From NCBI GenBank assembly GCA_005889475.1, contig VBGT01000028.1, forward strand, positions 1 to 53,812: a DNA stretch of 53,812 bases, read 5' to 3'. Positions 41,039-51,158 of this stretch are shown in pieces. Every line of letters starts with the position of its first letter. Position 1 is the stretch's first letter. The notes beneath the pieces were generated by a model. That model was not told where the DNA came from, ran no database searches, and saw only the letters and a program-made list of their open reading frames with translations. The stretch is from Chloroflexota bacterium. GTDB lineage: Bacteria > Chloroflexota > Limnocylindria > Limnocylindrales > CSP1-4. A program made the translations under genes and the position numbers.

Positions 41039-42925
41039 TCAACGGCGCGTGGTGAAGCTCACGCTCACATTCTCGACCGGCGCCCCGTCGAGCCCGGTGA
41101 CCCCCGAGACCTCGAACACGAATGTCGCCGTGCCGTGGAGGCGTCCACGCGGCCGGAAGGTCAGGGTGTGGGTCGTGTCGTTGTAGCTGACCGAGCCCTG
41201 CGTCACGACGGGCAGACCCTGCTGCCGCAGCAGGACGGTCGCACCTGAGACGTCCACGCTGTCGGAGTAGGTGACCGACGGGAGCACCGTTCGTGCCACG
41301 CCTGTAGCGCCGTCCGCGGGACTCGTACTCAACACGATTGCCCCCGCCGGCAAGCGGATGACACCCGCCTCGTCCGGGTCCGTCGTATTGCCGTTGGGGT
41401 TCCACCAGAAGGTCCCAACGTAGTCGCCGCCGTCCGGCGGGTCCGCACCCGCGTTGTATTCCCCCGCGCTCAAGCCGCGAATCGTGTAGTTGCCATCGCC
41501 ATCGGTGGAGGCGCTTGCTGCAAATTGGTGGTCCGTCTTCGAGGCGGAAACGTTTGCATTGGCGATCGGCTCACCGAGAGGTCCGCTGATGTGACCCGAG
41601 ATGGTGAACCCAGCGGGGACCACGACGTCGCGTGTCACATCGCTGCCAGAGACCACGATCGCATCGGCGTCGTCGACGTTCGACGACACACCCGTTGCGG
41701 TCACGTATCCGTCCTCATGCTCGAACGCGACCACGTACTCGGTGTACGCACCGTTTGGAAGATTCCAGAACGCGTACGACCCGCCGGCTCGGAGCGATGA
41801 TGACGCGCACCCGCCATCGCCGCAAAGGTTGATCGAGCCGTGCACGTCGAGTCCGTCGTCGCCCGTGAGGTGGCCGGTGATGCTGGGCGTGACGGGAACG
41901 GACAGATTCAAGCCAGTCACGTCACCGCCGCTCATGTCGATGTCGACAGCGCTGGATTGGTCGATGCTCAGAATCGTCGTGCCGTCGTAGACGCCGAGCG
42001 GAAACTGAACGTCAAGACCCTGGCCTTCGCCCTCTTCGACCAGGAGCTGCACTGGCTGGTCCGGCCAGAGCGCGGGGATTTGGTAATCGCCGTTCGGCGC
42101 GGTATCGAGGGAGTACCCGGCCGCCGAGTTCAGCGCCACGACCCTGGCCGGACGCGTCAGCCCGCCGATGTTCCCCGACAGCGTGTTCCCCGCCACGAGC
42201 GCGACGTCCTTGCCGTTGAGGTCGCCACTGACTTCGAACTACTCTCCACGGTAGCCTTCGACAACGGTGCCCCCATCGACCGGGCCAGGCATGAAGTTCG
42301 AGTCGATCGGCGGCCGGACGAACACGGTGAAGAACCCTGGCGCCAGCCCGCCGACGGCGAAATGCCCGGTGACGTCCGTATCGGTCGACCCGCCGCTACC
42401 GGTCCCGTTCACATCGACCTCGACGTCCGCCACGGGATCGACGCCATCGCTCACCGTGCCCGAGACGATGAAACCGGTTGCGAGCTTGATATCGATCCCG
42501 GTCGTGTTGCCTGCGACGACAAAGGGCGTGGCAAGAGCGGGATCGGTCGTGCTGGTCGGGCTCGCGTAGTAGGTGTTCAGGTGGTTGTGTGGGCTATCAC
42601 CATTCGCGAGCGCGAAGTACGTCCCAGCGACAACCCCGTGGATCGTGAACGTACCGTCAGCGGCAGTCGTGACGGAGCCGCCGCAGGACGTGGGATCGTC
42701 CGTGCAGACGCCGACAGCGATGCCGGCGACGCCGATGTCGCTCGCGTCGGTGATCGTCCCGGACACAGTGAAGCCCGTTGGGAACGAGAAATCGATGCCC
42801 TCGGCGCCCGCCGAGGTCGCGGCGACGGGCGTGACAATGCCAGCCTGGAGGACCGCGGCGATGCTGAGCGCGATCAGCAAGCGGCGACCGCGGACGGGCG
42901 CCATGCGCCCAATGAGGCTGGACAC
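41039..42925 (-). pseudogene. Secreted multi-domain protein (carboxypeptidase-regulatory-like repeats plus C-terminal Big_5-like domain), interrupted by in-frame TAG at 42239-42241
   Basis: Signal peptide-like LLIALSIAAVLQAGIVTPVAA; repeats FTVSGTITDASDIGVAGIAV, FIVSGTVSDGVDPVADVEV, SITGHLTGDDGLDVHGSI, FTISGHISGPLGEPIANANV; reads ...EGYRGE[*]FEVSGDLNGKDV... in one frame. Confidence 0.85.
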
Positions 42926-43142
42926 GAAACCCTCCCTGCCCCGACATCCCGAAGCGCGGGCGTCCTGGACGCGGCAAGTATGCATGGGTGGCCTTCGGCG
43001 ATTCGCAAGACGCAGGTCCATCGCGGGATCGGCGCCGCCGTCCCTCCGTCCGCGCGGAGCCCCAACGTCCGCCTGTTAGCATTCGCCGCCCGACGCAGCC
43101 GCGACCGTCCCTTCCACCGCCGGTCGCCCATGGGAGTCCCGT

Positions 43143-44549
43143 GTGTTGACGCACCCCCCGAGCACTGACCCCGGTCCGTCCGTGGCCGATCTCGACACGA
43201 TCGTGTCGCTCGCGAAGCGACGCGGCTTCGTGTACCCGAGCTCGGAGATCTACGGCGGGATCAATGCCGTGTGGGACTACGGGCCGCTCGGGGTCGAGCT
43301 GAAGAACAACGTCAAGCGCGCCTGGTGGCGGGCGAACGTCCAGGAGCGTGACGACGTCGTCGGGCTGGACGCCGGGATCCTGATGCATCCCCGGGTGTGG
43401 GTGGCCTCGGGCCATGTCGGGAGCTTCAGCGACCCGCTGGTCGAGTGCGCCACCGACCACCGCCGGTTCCGGCTCGACGAGCTGCCCGGTGCCGAACATT
43501 TGAGCGCCGCCGACCTGCGCGATCCGAACGTCGTCGAGCGGCTCGGCCTGAAGTGCCCGGTCGACGGTGGCCCGCTGTCGGCCCCGCGGCGGTTCAACCT
43601 GATGTTCAAGACGCACATGGGGCCGGTCGAGGACGAGGGCGCGCTGATCTATCTGCGGCCCGAGACGGCGCAGGGCTCGTACGTCAACTTCAAGAACGTC
43701 CAGCAGAGCTCGCGCAAGAAGATCCCGTTCGGCATCGCCCAGATCGGCAAGTCCTTCCGCAACGAGATCAGCCCCGGCAACTTCGTCTTCCGCATGCGCG
43801 AGTTCGAGCAGATGGAGCTGCAGTACTTCGTCCGGCCCGGCGAGCCCGCGACCGAGGCCTTCGAGGCGTGGCTGCCCGCACGCCGTGCCTGGTACGAGCG
43901 CCTGGGCGTGACCCCGGCGCGGATCCGCACGCGCGAGCACGGGCCCGACGAGCTGGCCCACTATGCCAAGAAGGCGGTCGACCTCGAGTACCGCTTCCCG
44001 TTCGGCTGGAAGGAGCTCGAGGGCCTCCATAACCGGGGCGACTTCGACCTGTCGCAGCACGCGCAGCACTCCGGCGAGAATCTCGAGTACTTCGACCCGG
44101 CGACCGAGGAGAAGTTCCTGCCGTGGGTCGTCGAGACGGCGGCCGGTGCCGATCGAGCGGCATTCACCTTCCTGATCGACGCGTACCGCGAGGAGGAGGT
44201 CCGGGGCGAGACCCGCGTCGTCCTCGGGCTGCACCCGGAGCTCGCGCCATACAAGGTGGCCGTCCTCCCGCTGCTCAAGAAGCGGCCCGAGATCGTCGAG
44301 CTGGCTCATCGGCTTCGCGACGACCTCGCCAAAGATCTCATGGCGGTCTACGACGACACCGCGGCGATCGGCAAGCTGTATCGGCGCCAGGACGAGATCG
44401 GCACGCCGTGGTGCGTCACGATCGACGTCGAGTCCCTGGAGGACGGCGCGGCCACGATCCGCGATCGCGATGCGATGACCCAGGACCGCATCCCACTCGA
44501 CAACATCAAGCGAACCATCCTCGACCGCATGGCCGCCGCTCGCGGCTAG
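43143..44549 (+). CDS. glyS: Glycine-tRNA ligase (single-chain, class II)
   Basis: [42 protein letters not shown]...[17 protein letters not shown]...[29 protein letters not shown]. Confidence 0.97.
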   Translation: MLTHPPSTDPGPSVADLDTIVSLAKRRGFVYPSSEIYGGINAVWDYGPLGVELKNNVKRAWWRANVQERDDVVGLDAGILMHPRVWVASGHVGSFSDPLVECATDHRRFRLDELPGAEHLSAADLRDPNVVERLGLKCPVDGGPLSAPRRFNLMFKTHMGPVEDEGALIYLRPETAQGSYVNFKNVQQSSRKKIPFGIAQIGKSFRNEISPGNFVFRMREFEQMELQYFVRPGEPATEAFEAWLPARRAWYERLGVTPARIRTREHGPDELAHYAKKAVDLEYRFPFGWKELEGLHNRGDFDLSQHAQHSGENLEYFDPATEEKFLPWVVETAAGADRAAFTFLIDAYREEEVRGETRVVLGLHPELAPYKVAVLPLLKKRPEIVELAHRLRDDLAKDLMAVYDDTAAIGKLYRRQDEIGTPWCVTIDVESLEDGAATIRDRDAMTQDRIPLDNIKRTILDRMAAARG

Positions 44550-44576
44550 ACTCGCCGGATCGGAGGAGGTGTCGGC

Positions 44577-45149
44577 GTGGCCGTGACGATCCGGAAGTGG
44601 GCGACGTTCGTCGAGGAGATCCACGAGGAGGGCGGCAAGCCCCTCGCGAGGCCGCTGCGCAAGGCCGCCGTCGCCGTCGTCGTCAAGAATCCCTACGCCG
44701 GCAAGAACGGCGACGACCTCACCGAGCTCATCGACTTCGGCGAGTACCTCGGCGACGAGCTGACCCGCCGCGCTCAGGAAGCGCTCGGCACACCGGTCGA
44801 GGCCTACGGCAAGGGCGGCATCGTGGGCGAGGCGGGCGAGCTCGAGCAGATCGCCGCCTGCCTGCACCCGAAGTTCGGGGCGCCGACGCGGACCCGTGTC
44901 GGCGGGGTCTCGATCCTGCCCTCGGTCAAGAAGCGCGGCGCGATGGGCGCCACCCTCGACATCCCGGTCCACCACATCAAGGCGATGCTCGTGCGCTCGC
45001 ACTTCGACGCGATGGAGATCCGGGTTCCCGACGCGCCGGCCGCCGACGAGCTGCTGCTCGCGCTCGCGGTCACCGACGGCGGCCGGCCGCACGCCCGCGT
45101 GGGCGGGCTCAAGGCCGAGGACGCAGTCGGTGAGGACGGGCTGCACTAG
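44577..45149 (+). CDS. Amino acid synthesis (AA_synth) family protein
   Basis: VVVKNPYAGKNGDDLTELIDFGEYLGDELTRRAQEALG...YGKGGIVGEAGELEQIAACLHPKFGAPTR; SD-like ggaggaggt upstream. Confidence 0.8.
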   Translation: MAVTIRKWATFVEEIHEEGGKPLARPLRKAAVAVVVKNPYAGKNGDDLTELIDFGEYLGDELTRRAQEALGTPVEAYGKGGIVGEAGELEQIAACLHPKFGAPTRTRVGGVSILPSVKKRGAMGATLDIPVHHIKAMLVRSHFDAMEIRVPDAPAADELLLALAVTDGGRPHARVGGLKAEDAVGEDGLH

Positions 45150-45186
45150 ATACTCGAGGGCAGCCGGGAGGCGCGGGCGAAATTCG

Positions 45187-46380
45187 ATGCGGACCCTCAT
45201 CACGAACATCGGCACGGTCGTCACCGGCGACATCGACGCGCCGATCGCCGAAGCTGACTCGATCCTCATCGAGGACGATCGGATCGCCGCGATCGGCCGC
45301 GGGCTTGATGGCGGCGCCGGCGCCGGTGGCGACCTCGACCAGACGATTGACGCCAAGGGCGCGACCGCACTGCCCGGGCTCATCGACTCCCACGCCCACC
45401 CGGTGTTCGGCGACTTCACGCCGCGCCAGCAGACGCTCAACTTCATCGAGTCAGGGCTGCACGGTGGCGTGACGTCGGTCATCTCCGCCGGTGAGGTGCA
45501 CCTGCCGGGCCGCCCGAAGGACATCGTCGGCCTGAAGGCGTTGGCGATCGTGGCCGCGAAGGCCTACGGCAATGTGCGGCCCGCGGGCGTCAAGGTGCGC
45601 GCCGGTGCCCCGATTCTCGAGCTCGGCCTCGAGGAGGCCGACTTTGCCGAGATGGCCGCCGCGGGCGTGTCGCTCGTCGGGGAGATCGGCCTCGGGAGCG
45701 TCAAGACAGGCGCGCAGGCGGCGCCGATGGTCGCCTGGGCGAAGCAGCACGGGATGACGGTGACGTTCCACACCGGCGGCCCATCGATCGCCGGCTCGAA
45801 CCCGATCGCGGCCGACGCGGTGCTCGAGGCCCGGCCGCACATCGTGGGGCACGTCAACGGCGGCACCACCCCGATGTCCGACGCGGACATCGAGCGCGTC
45901 GTCGACACCGACATGGCGATCGAGATCGTCCACTGCGGCAATGGCCGTGCCGCGATCCACGCGGTGAAGACCGCCGCGAGCCTGGACGCCTACCGGCGCG
46001 TGATCATCGGCAACGACGCGCCGTCGGGGACGGGTGTCGTCCCGCTCGGGATCCTCCGGGTGATGGCCCATCTCGCCTCGCTCGGGGACGTCGCACCTGA
46101 GGTCGCCGTGGCCATGGCGACCGGCAACACCGCGAGGGTGCACGGGCTCGACGTCGGGCTGCTTGCCATGGGTCGCGCCGCGGACGTCGTCCTGTGCGAC
46201 GCGCCGGTCGGTTCCTCCGCAGGCTCCGCGCTCGACGCCCTGGCGGTCGGTGACCTGCCCGGGATCTCGATGGCGTTGATCGACGGGGTGGTCATGATCG
46301 GCCGAAGCAGGAATACGCCACCGGCAGCCCGCGCCGCGGAGGTCGTCGGCGGGGGCGGGCCGGCGGCGGGCGGACATTGA
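45187..46380 (+). CDS. Enamidase-like amidohydrolase
   Basis: LPGLIDSHAHPVFGDFTPRQQTLNFIESGLHGGVTSVISAGEVHLPGRPKD...IIGNDAPSGTGVVPLGILRVMAHLASLGDVAPEVAVAMATGNTARVHGL. Confidence 0.85.
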   Translation: MRTLITNIGTVVTGDIDAPIAEADSILIEDDRIAAIGRGLDGGAGAGGDLDQTIDAKGATALPGLIDSHAHPVFGDFTPRQQTLNFIESGLHGGVTSVISAGEVHLPGRPKDIVGLKALAIVAAKAYGNVRPAGVKVRAGAPILELGLEEADFAEMAAAGVSLVGEIGLGSVKTGAQAAPMVAWAKQHGMTVTFHTGGPSIAGSNPIAADAVLEARPHIVGHVNGGTTPMSDADIERVVDTDMAIEIVHCGNGRAAIHAVKTAASLDAYRRVIIGNDAPSGTGVVPLGILRVMAHLASLGDVAPEVAVAMATGNTARVHGLDVGLLAMGRAADVVLCDAPVGSSAGSALDALAVGDLPGISMALIDGVVMIGRSRNTPPAARAAEVVGGGGPAAGGH

Positions 46381-46417
46381 TGCGCCTGCCGCGCGATGCC
46401 TGGCGGCGCGGGCTGCG

Positions 46418-47404
46418 ATGAAGTTCGGCCTTCGACTGCCGAGCTTCGCACTTGGTCCGGAGACCGCGAGCCTCGCGGACATGGGCGCCTACCTGCGCCG
46501 GGCCGAGGACCTCGGGTTCGAGACCGCGATGCTCATCGACCACCTGCTCGTCGCCCCGCCGGCGTATCGCGTCACCTGGCTCGAGCCCGTCTCGCTGCTC
46601 GCCGGGCTCTCGGGCGTCACGCGGACGATCCGCCTCGGCACCCTCGTGCTGGTCCTGCCGTTCCGCGATCCCGTCGCGTTCTCCAAGGAGTGGGGGACCC
46701 TCGACCTGCTCTCGGGCGGGCGCACGATCCTGGGGGTCGGTGTTGGCTGGAACCGCGAGGAGTTCGCGGCGCTGCGCATCCCGATCGAGGAGCGCGGCCG
46801 ACGGATGAACGAGATGCTCGAGGCGATCACGGCGCTGTGGGCAGGTGACGACGTCTCGTACGAGGGCCGCTACTACCGCTTCGAGCACCTGACGATCGAG
46901 CCGAAGCCGGCCCAGAAGCCGCACCCGCCGATCTGGATCGGCGGCGGCACCCAGCCGTCCGAGAAGATCTACGGCCAGGGCGTCGACACCGTCCAGCCGG
47001 TCCTGCGCCGGATCGCGAAGTACGCCTCGACCTGGGTGCCGCACTCCTCGGCCACGGCCGAGATGGTCGCCGGCGACTGGGCGGCGATCCAGGGCTACAT
47101 GGTCGAGCTCGGCCGGCGCCCCGACACGATGCAGCGTGTCTACTCGAACTTCGTCCACATCCTCGCCCCCGGCGAGCCGCCCGGGTCGGCCGCGCAGAAG
47201 TTCCGCGTCTACTCGGGCATGGACCTCGACTACTGGCAGGAGTTCTACCTGCTCGGCGAGGCCGACGCGGTCGCCGAGCGGATCCGGGGCAAGATCGAGG
47301 CGCTGGGCGGCGTCGACCACCTGGTGCTGAACCCGCTCGACTGGGACCCGCGCTCGATCGAGGTCCTCGCCGAACGCGTGCTGCCGCTGGTCGCGGCGGC
47401 ATAG
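46418..47404 (+). CDS. LLM class flavin-dependent oxidoreductase (F420- or FMN-dependent)
   Basis: LRRAEDLGFETAMLIDHLLVAPP...RTIRLGTLVLVLPFRDPVAFSKEWGTLDLLSGGRTILGVGVGWNREEF. Confidence 0.9.
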   Translation: MKFGLRLPSFALGPETASLADMGAYLRRAEDLGFETAMLIDHLLVAPPAYRVTWLEPVSLLAGLSGVTRTIRLGTLVLVLPFRDPVAFSKEWGTLDLLSGGRTILGVGVGWNREEFAALRIPIEERGRRMNEMLEAITALWAGDDVSYEGRYYRFEHLTIEPKPAQKPHPPIWIGGGTQPSEKIYGQGVDTVQPVLRRIAKYASTWVPHSSATAEMVAGDWAAIQGYMVELGRRPDTMQRVYSNFVHILAPGEPPGSAAQKFRVYSGMDLDYWQEFYLLGEADAVAERIRGKIEALGGVDHLVLNPLDWDPRSIEVLAERVLPLVAAA

Positions 47405-47437
47405 CGCGGCCGGCAGCCGAGTCACGCGAGCAGACGG

Positions 47438-48295
47438 ATGGGCTCCTTCCTCCGACCGACCGAGCTCGATGCTGTACTCGGCGCCCTGGCGTCGGGCGGG
47501 CCAGGCGGGGCCCCCTGGGTGATCGTGGCGGGGGCGACGGACCACTACCCAGCGCGCGTCGGGCGCACGCTCGTCGAGGACGTCCTCGACGTCACCGCGA
47601 TCGCGTCGCTTCGAGGTGTGACCGAGGTCAACGGCGGCTGGCGGATCGGGGCGCTGACGACCTGGACGGACCTCGTCGAGACGCCGCTCCCGCCCCTGTT
47701 CGACGGGCTGAAAGCCGCCTCGCTGGCCGTCGGCGGCCTGCAGATCCAGGCCCGCGCCACGGTCGCCGGCAACGTCTGCAACGCCTCGCCGGCCGCCGAC
47801 GGAATCCCGAATCTGCTCGCGCTCGACGCCGAGGTGGAGCTTTCCTCCGGGAGCGGCGGGCGGCGCGTGCCGGTCGGCGGGTTCGTCGTGGGCAACCGGC
47901 GAACGCTGCGAGCGCCGGAGGAGCTGGTCACCGGCCTGTTCGTGCCAGCGCCGATCGACGGAACGACCGTCCGATCGGCATTCGAAAAGCTCGGCTCCCG
48001 CGCCTACCTCGTGATCTCCATCGCGATGGTGGCCGCGACGGTCGAGATCGCGGCCGACCGGGCGATCGCGAGGGCGCGCGTCGCGGTCGGCGCGTGCTCC
48101 GAGGTCGCACAGCGGCTGCCCTCCCTCGAGGCCGCGCTCGCGGGCGCCCCGGCGACCACGGAGAGCGCGGCAATCGCGCGCGCCGAGCATCTCGCGGGCC
48201 TGTCGCCGATCGACGACGTGCGCGGGACCGCGGCCTACCGTCGCGAGGTGGCACTGGAGCTCGTACACCGGGTCCTGCGCCGGGTGCTCGCGTGA
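47438..48295 (+). CDS. Xanthine dehydrogenase-family FAD-binding (medium) subunit
   Basis: VIVAGATDHYPARVG...ARATVAGNVCNASPAADGIPNLLALDAEVELSS. Confidence 0.9.
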   Translation: MGSFLRPTELDAVLGALASGGPGGAPWVIVAGATDHYPARVGRTLVEDVLDVTAIASLRGVTEVNGGWRIGALTTWTDLVETPLPPLFDGLKAASLAVGGLQIQARATVAGNVCNASPAADGIPNLLALDAEVELSSGSGGRRVPVGGFVVGNRRTLRAPEELVTGLFVPAPIDGTTVRSAFEKLGSRAYLVISIAMVAATVEIAADRAIARARVAVGACSEVAQRLPSLEAALAGAPATTESAAIARAEHLAGLSPIDDVRGTAAYRREVALELVHRVLRRVLA

Positions 48296-51153
48296 CCGCG
48301 ACGCTGCCCAGCGCGGCGCAGCGCGAGGGCACGCTCAACTTCGAGCTGACGGTCAACGGCGAGCCTCGGACCGTCCGGGTCGAGCCGATGCGCAGGCTGT
48401 CGGATGTCCTGCGCGACGACCTCGGGCTGACCGGGACGAAGGTCGGTTGCGAGGCCGGCGACTGCGGCGCGTGCACGGTGCGAATCGGCGGGCGACAGGC
48501 CGAGGCGTGCCTCGTGCCGGTCGCCCAGGTCGTGGGCGAGGAGATCGTCACGGTCGAAGGCCTCGCGGCGGACAACGGCGTCGCCGGCGATCTCCAGGCC
48601 GCATTCCTCGAGCACGGGGCCGCGCAGTGCGGCATCTGTACGCCGGGCATGCTCATGGCTGCTCATGAGCTCCTGACACGGGACCCCGAGGCCGGCGACG
48701 CCGCGATCCGCGACGGAATCGGTGGCGTGCTCTGCCGGTGCACGGGCTACGTCAAGATCGTGGAGGCGATCGCGGCGACGCGGGATGCCCGGCTCGGGGG
48801 CGCGCAGTCGGCAGGCGCCGCGGTGGACCGACTCGCCACGGGACCGGCCGTCGGATCCCGAATGAACAAGGTCGATGGGCTCCCCCGCGTGCTCGGGACC
48901 GCGCGCTACGGTGCCGACGAGCGCCCGGATGGCGTCCTCGCGCTGCGCGCGGTGCGGTCGCCGCACGCGCGAGCGAGATTCGAGATCGGCGACCTCGCGC
49001 CGCTTCGGAAGCGCTACCCCGGGCTCGTCGACGTCTTCGCGGCGGCCGACGTGCCCGGCCAGAACCGGTACGGCGTCTACCCAACCGGAAAGGACCAGCC
49101 GGCCCTCGCCGACGGCGTCGTGCGCTACCGGGGCGAGGCGATTCTCGCCCTCGTGGGCGACGAGCGAACGCTGACCGCCATCGACGACCGCGAGCTGCCG
49201 ATCATCTGGGAGCCGCTGCCGCCGCTGCATAACCTCGACGACGCCCTCGCTGCCGGCGCGCCGGACCTCCACGAGGCTTCACCTGGCAACGTCCTGATCC
49301 GCGGCCGACTCGCCAGCGGTGATGTCGACGCCGCCCTCGCCGGCTCGGCCGTCACCGCCGAGATCGAGGTCGAGACGACGTTCGTCGAGCACGCCTACAT
49401 CGAGCCCGAGGCCGGCGTCGCACGACGCGTCGGCGACCGGCTCGAGCTGACGGTGAGCACCCAGGCGCCGTACATGGACCGCGACGAGGTCGCCCTGATC
49501 CTGGGCATCCCGCCGACGCAGGTCCGGATCATCCCGACCGCGTGCGGCGGCGGGTTCGGGGGCAAGCTCGACCTCGGCGTGCACCCGCTGCTTGCGATCG
49601 CGGCATGGCGCCTCGACCGGCCGGTGCGGGCGGTCTGGACGCGACCGGAGTCGATGGCCGCGAGCCCCAAGCGCCACCCGGCCCGGATCCGGGCGACCGC
49701 CGCCGCCGATGCGAACGGCCGGCTCACCGGCTTCCGCTTCCACGGCGACTTCGACACCGGTGCCTACGCATCGTGGGGTCCCACCGTCGCCAACCGCGTG
49801 CCGGTCCATGCGATGGGCCCGTATGCCTGGGGCGCCGTGCTCACGACGACCCGCGCCGTGTACACCAACAACCCGCCCGCCGGGGCGTTCCGAGGGTTCG
49901 GCGTGCCGCAGGCCGCGGTCGCCCACGAGGCGCTCATGGACGAGCTCGCCGCTCGCCTGAGCATCGACCCGCTGGAGCTCAGGCTTGCCAACGCCCTCAC
50001 GGCCGGGTCGACGACCGCGAGCGGCCAGCTCCTTCGGGCGAGCGCGGGGCTGGCGGCCTGTCTCGAGGCGCTGCGGCCGCACTGGCACCAGCTTCGCGAG
50101 GAAGCGGCCGCGGCGAATCGCTCGGCCGCGACCCGCTCGGCTGCCGGCGACAGCCCGCGACGAGGCGTCGGCATCGGTGCGATGTGGTACGGCATCGGCA
50201 ACACCGGCATCGCCAACCCGTCGACGATCGAGATCGGCGTCACGCCGGATGCCCGCGTGATCCTCTTCTGCGGCGCGGTCGACATCGGCCAGGGCGCATC
50301 GACCGTGCTCGTCCAGATCGCGGCGGATGCCCTCGGCGTCTCGCCGTCGGACATCGAGCTGGTCAGCGGCGACACCGATCGGACCGCCGATGCGGGCAAG
50401 TCGTCGGCCTCGCGCCAGACGTTCGTGTCCGGGAACGCCGCGCGCCTCGCCGGCGAGGACCTGCGCCGCCAGATCCTGCTGCTCGCCGAGGTCGGGCCGG
50501 ACGCGACGATCAGCCTCGAGTCGGGACGGATGCTCCTGACCGAGCCCGGGGACCGATCGACCGCGATCGAGCTGGCCGAGCTGCCGCCCGTGCCGGTGAC
50601 CGACACGGCAGCCTCGGTCGTCATCGCCGGTACGGGTCGCTTCGATCCGGACACGACGCCGCTCGACGCCGACGGCCAGGGCGTGCCGTACCAAACGTAT
50701 GCCTTCGGGGCGCAGGTCGCGGACGTCGAGGTCGATCCCGCGCTCGGCACCGTGAAGGTGCGGCGGATCGTTGCGGCCCACGACGTCGGTCGGGCGATCA
50801 ACCCCACCCAGGTCGAGGGCCAGATCCACGGCGGGATCGCCCAGGGCCTCGGGTTCGCGTTGATGGAGGCGTACGTGCCGGGTCGCACCGAGAACCTGCA
50901 TGACTACCTGATCCCGACGGTCGGCGATATGCCCGAGATCGAGTGTCTGTTGATCGAGGACGCTGAGCCGTCGGGCCCCTACGGCGCGAAGGGGGTGGGG
51001 GAGCCGGCGCTCGTCCCAACCGCCCCCGCGATCCTCGGCGCGATCCACGACGCCGTCGGCGTGCGGATCACGCAGCTGCCCGCGACGCCCGATCGGATCC
51101 GCGCGGCGATCGTGGCCGCCCGCGCGAGTGCAACTCCCGATCGGACAGACTGA
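48292..51153 (+). CDS. Molybdenum hydroxylase (xanthine dehydrogenase family), fused small 2Fe-2S and large molybdopterin subunits
   Basis: GCEAGDCGACTVRIGG, QCGICTPGMLMAAHELL, LCRCTGYVKIVEAI; TACGGGFGGKLDLG, GAFRGFGVPQA, GAKGVGEPALVPTAPAI. Confidence 0.93.
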   Translation: MTATLPSAAQREGTLNFELTVNGEPRTVRVEPMRRLSDVLRDDLGLTGTKVGCEAGDCGACTVRIGGRQAEACLVPVAQVVGEEIVTVEGLAADNGVAGDLQAAFLEHGAAQCGICTPGMLMAAHELLTRDPEAGDAAIRDGIGGVLCRCTGYVKIVEAIAATRDARLGGAQSAGAAVDRLATGPAVGSRMNKVDGLPRVLGTARYGADERPDGVLALRAVRSPHARARFEIGDLAPLRKRYPGLVDVFAAADVPGQNRYGVYPTGKDQPALADGVVRYRGEAILALVGDERTLTAIDDRELPIIWEPLPPLHNLDDALAAGAPDLHEASPGNVLIRGRLASGDVDAALAGSAVTAEIEVETTFVEHAYIEPEAGVARRVGDRLELTVSTQAPYMDRDEVALILGIPPTQVRIIPTACGGGFGGKLDLGVHPLLAIAAWRLDRPVRAVWTRPESMAASPKRHPARIRATAAADANGRLTGFRFHGDFDTGAYASWGPTVANRVPVHAMGPYAWGAVLTTTRAVYTNNPPAGAFRGFGVPQAAVAHEALMDELAARLSIDPLELRLANALTAGSTTASGQLLRASAGLAACLEALRPHWHQLREEAAAANRSAATRSAAGDSPRRGVGIGAMWYGIGNTGIANPSTIEIGVTPDARVILFCGAVDIGQGASTVLVQIAADALGVSPSDIELVSGDTDRTADAGKSSASRQTFVSGNAARLAGEDLRRQILLLAEVGPDATISLESGRMLLTEPGDRSTAIELAELPPVPVTDTAASVVIAGTGRFDPDTTPLDADGQGVPYQTYAFGAQVADVEVDPALGTVKVRRIVAAHDVGRAINPTQVEGQIHGGIAQGLGFALMEAYVPGRTENLHDYLIPTVGDMPEIECLLIEDAEPSGPYGAKGVGEPALVPTAPAILGAIHDAVGVRITQLPATPDRIRAAIVAARASATPDRTD

Positions 51154-51158
51154 CGGCC

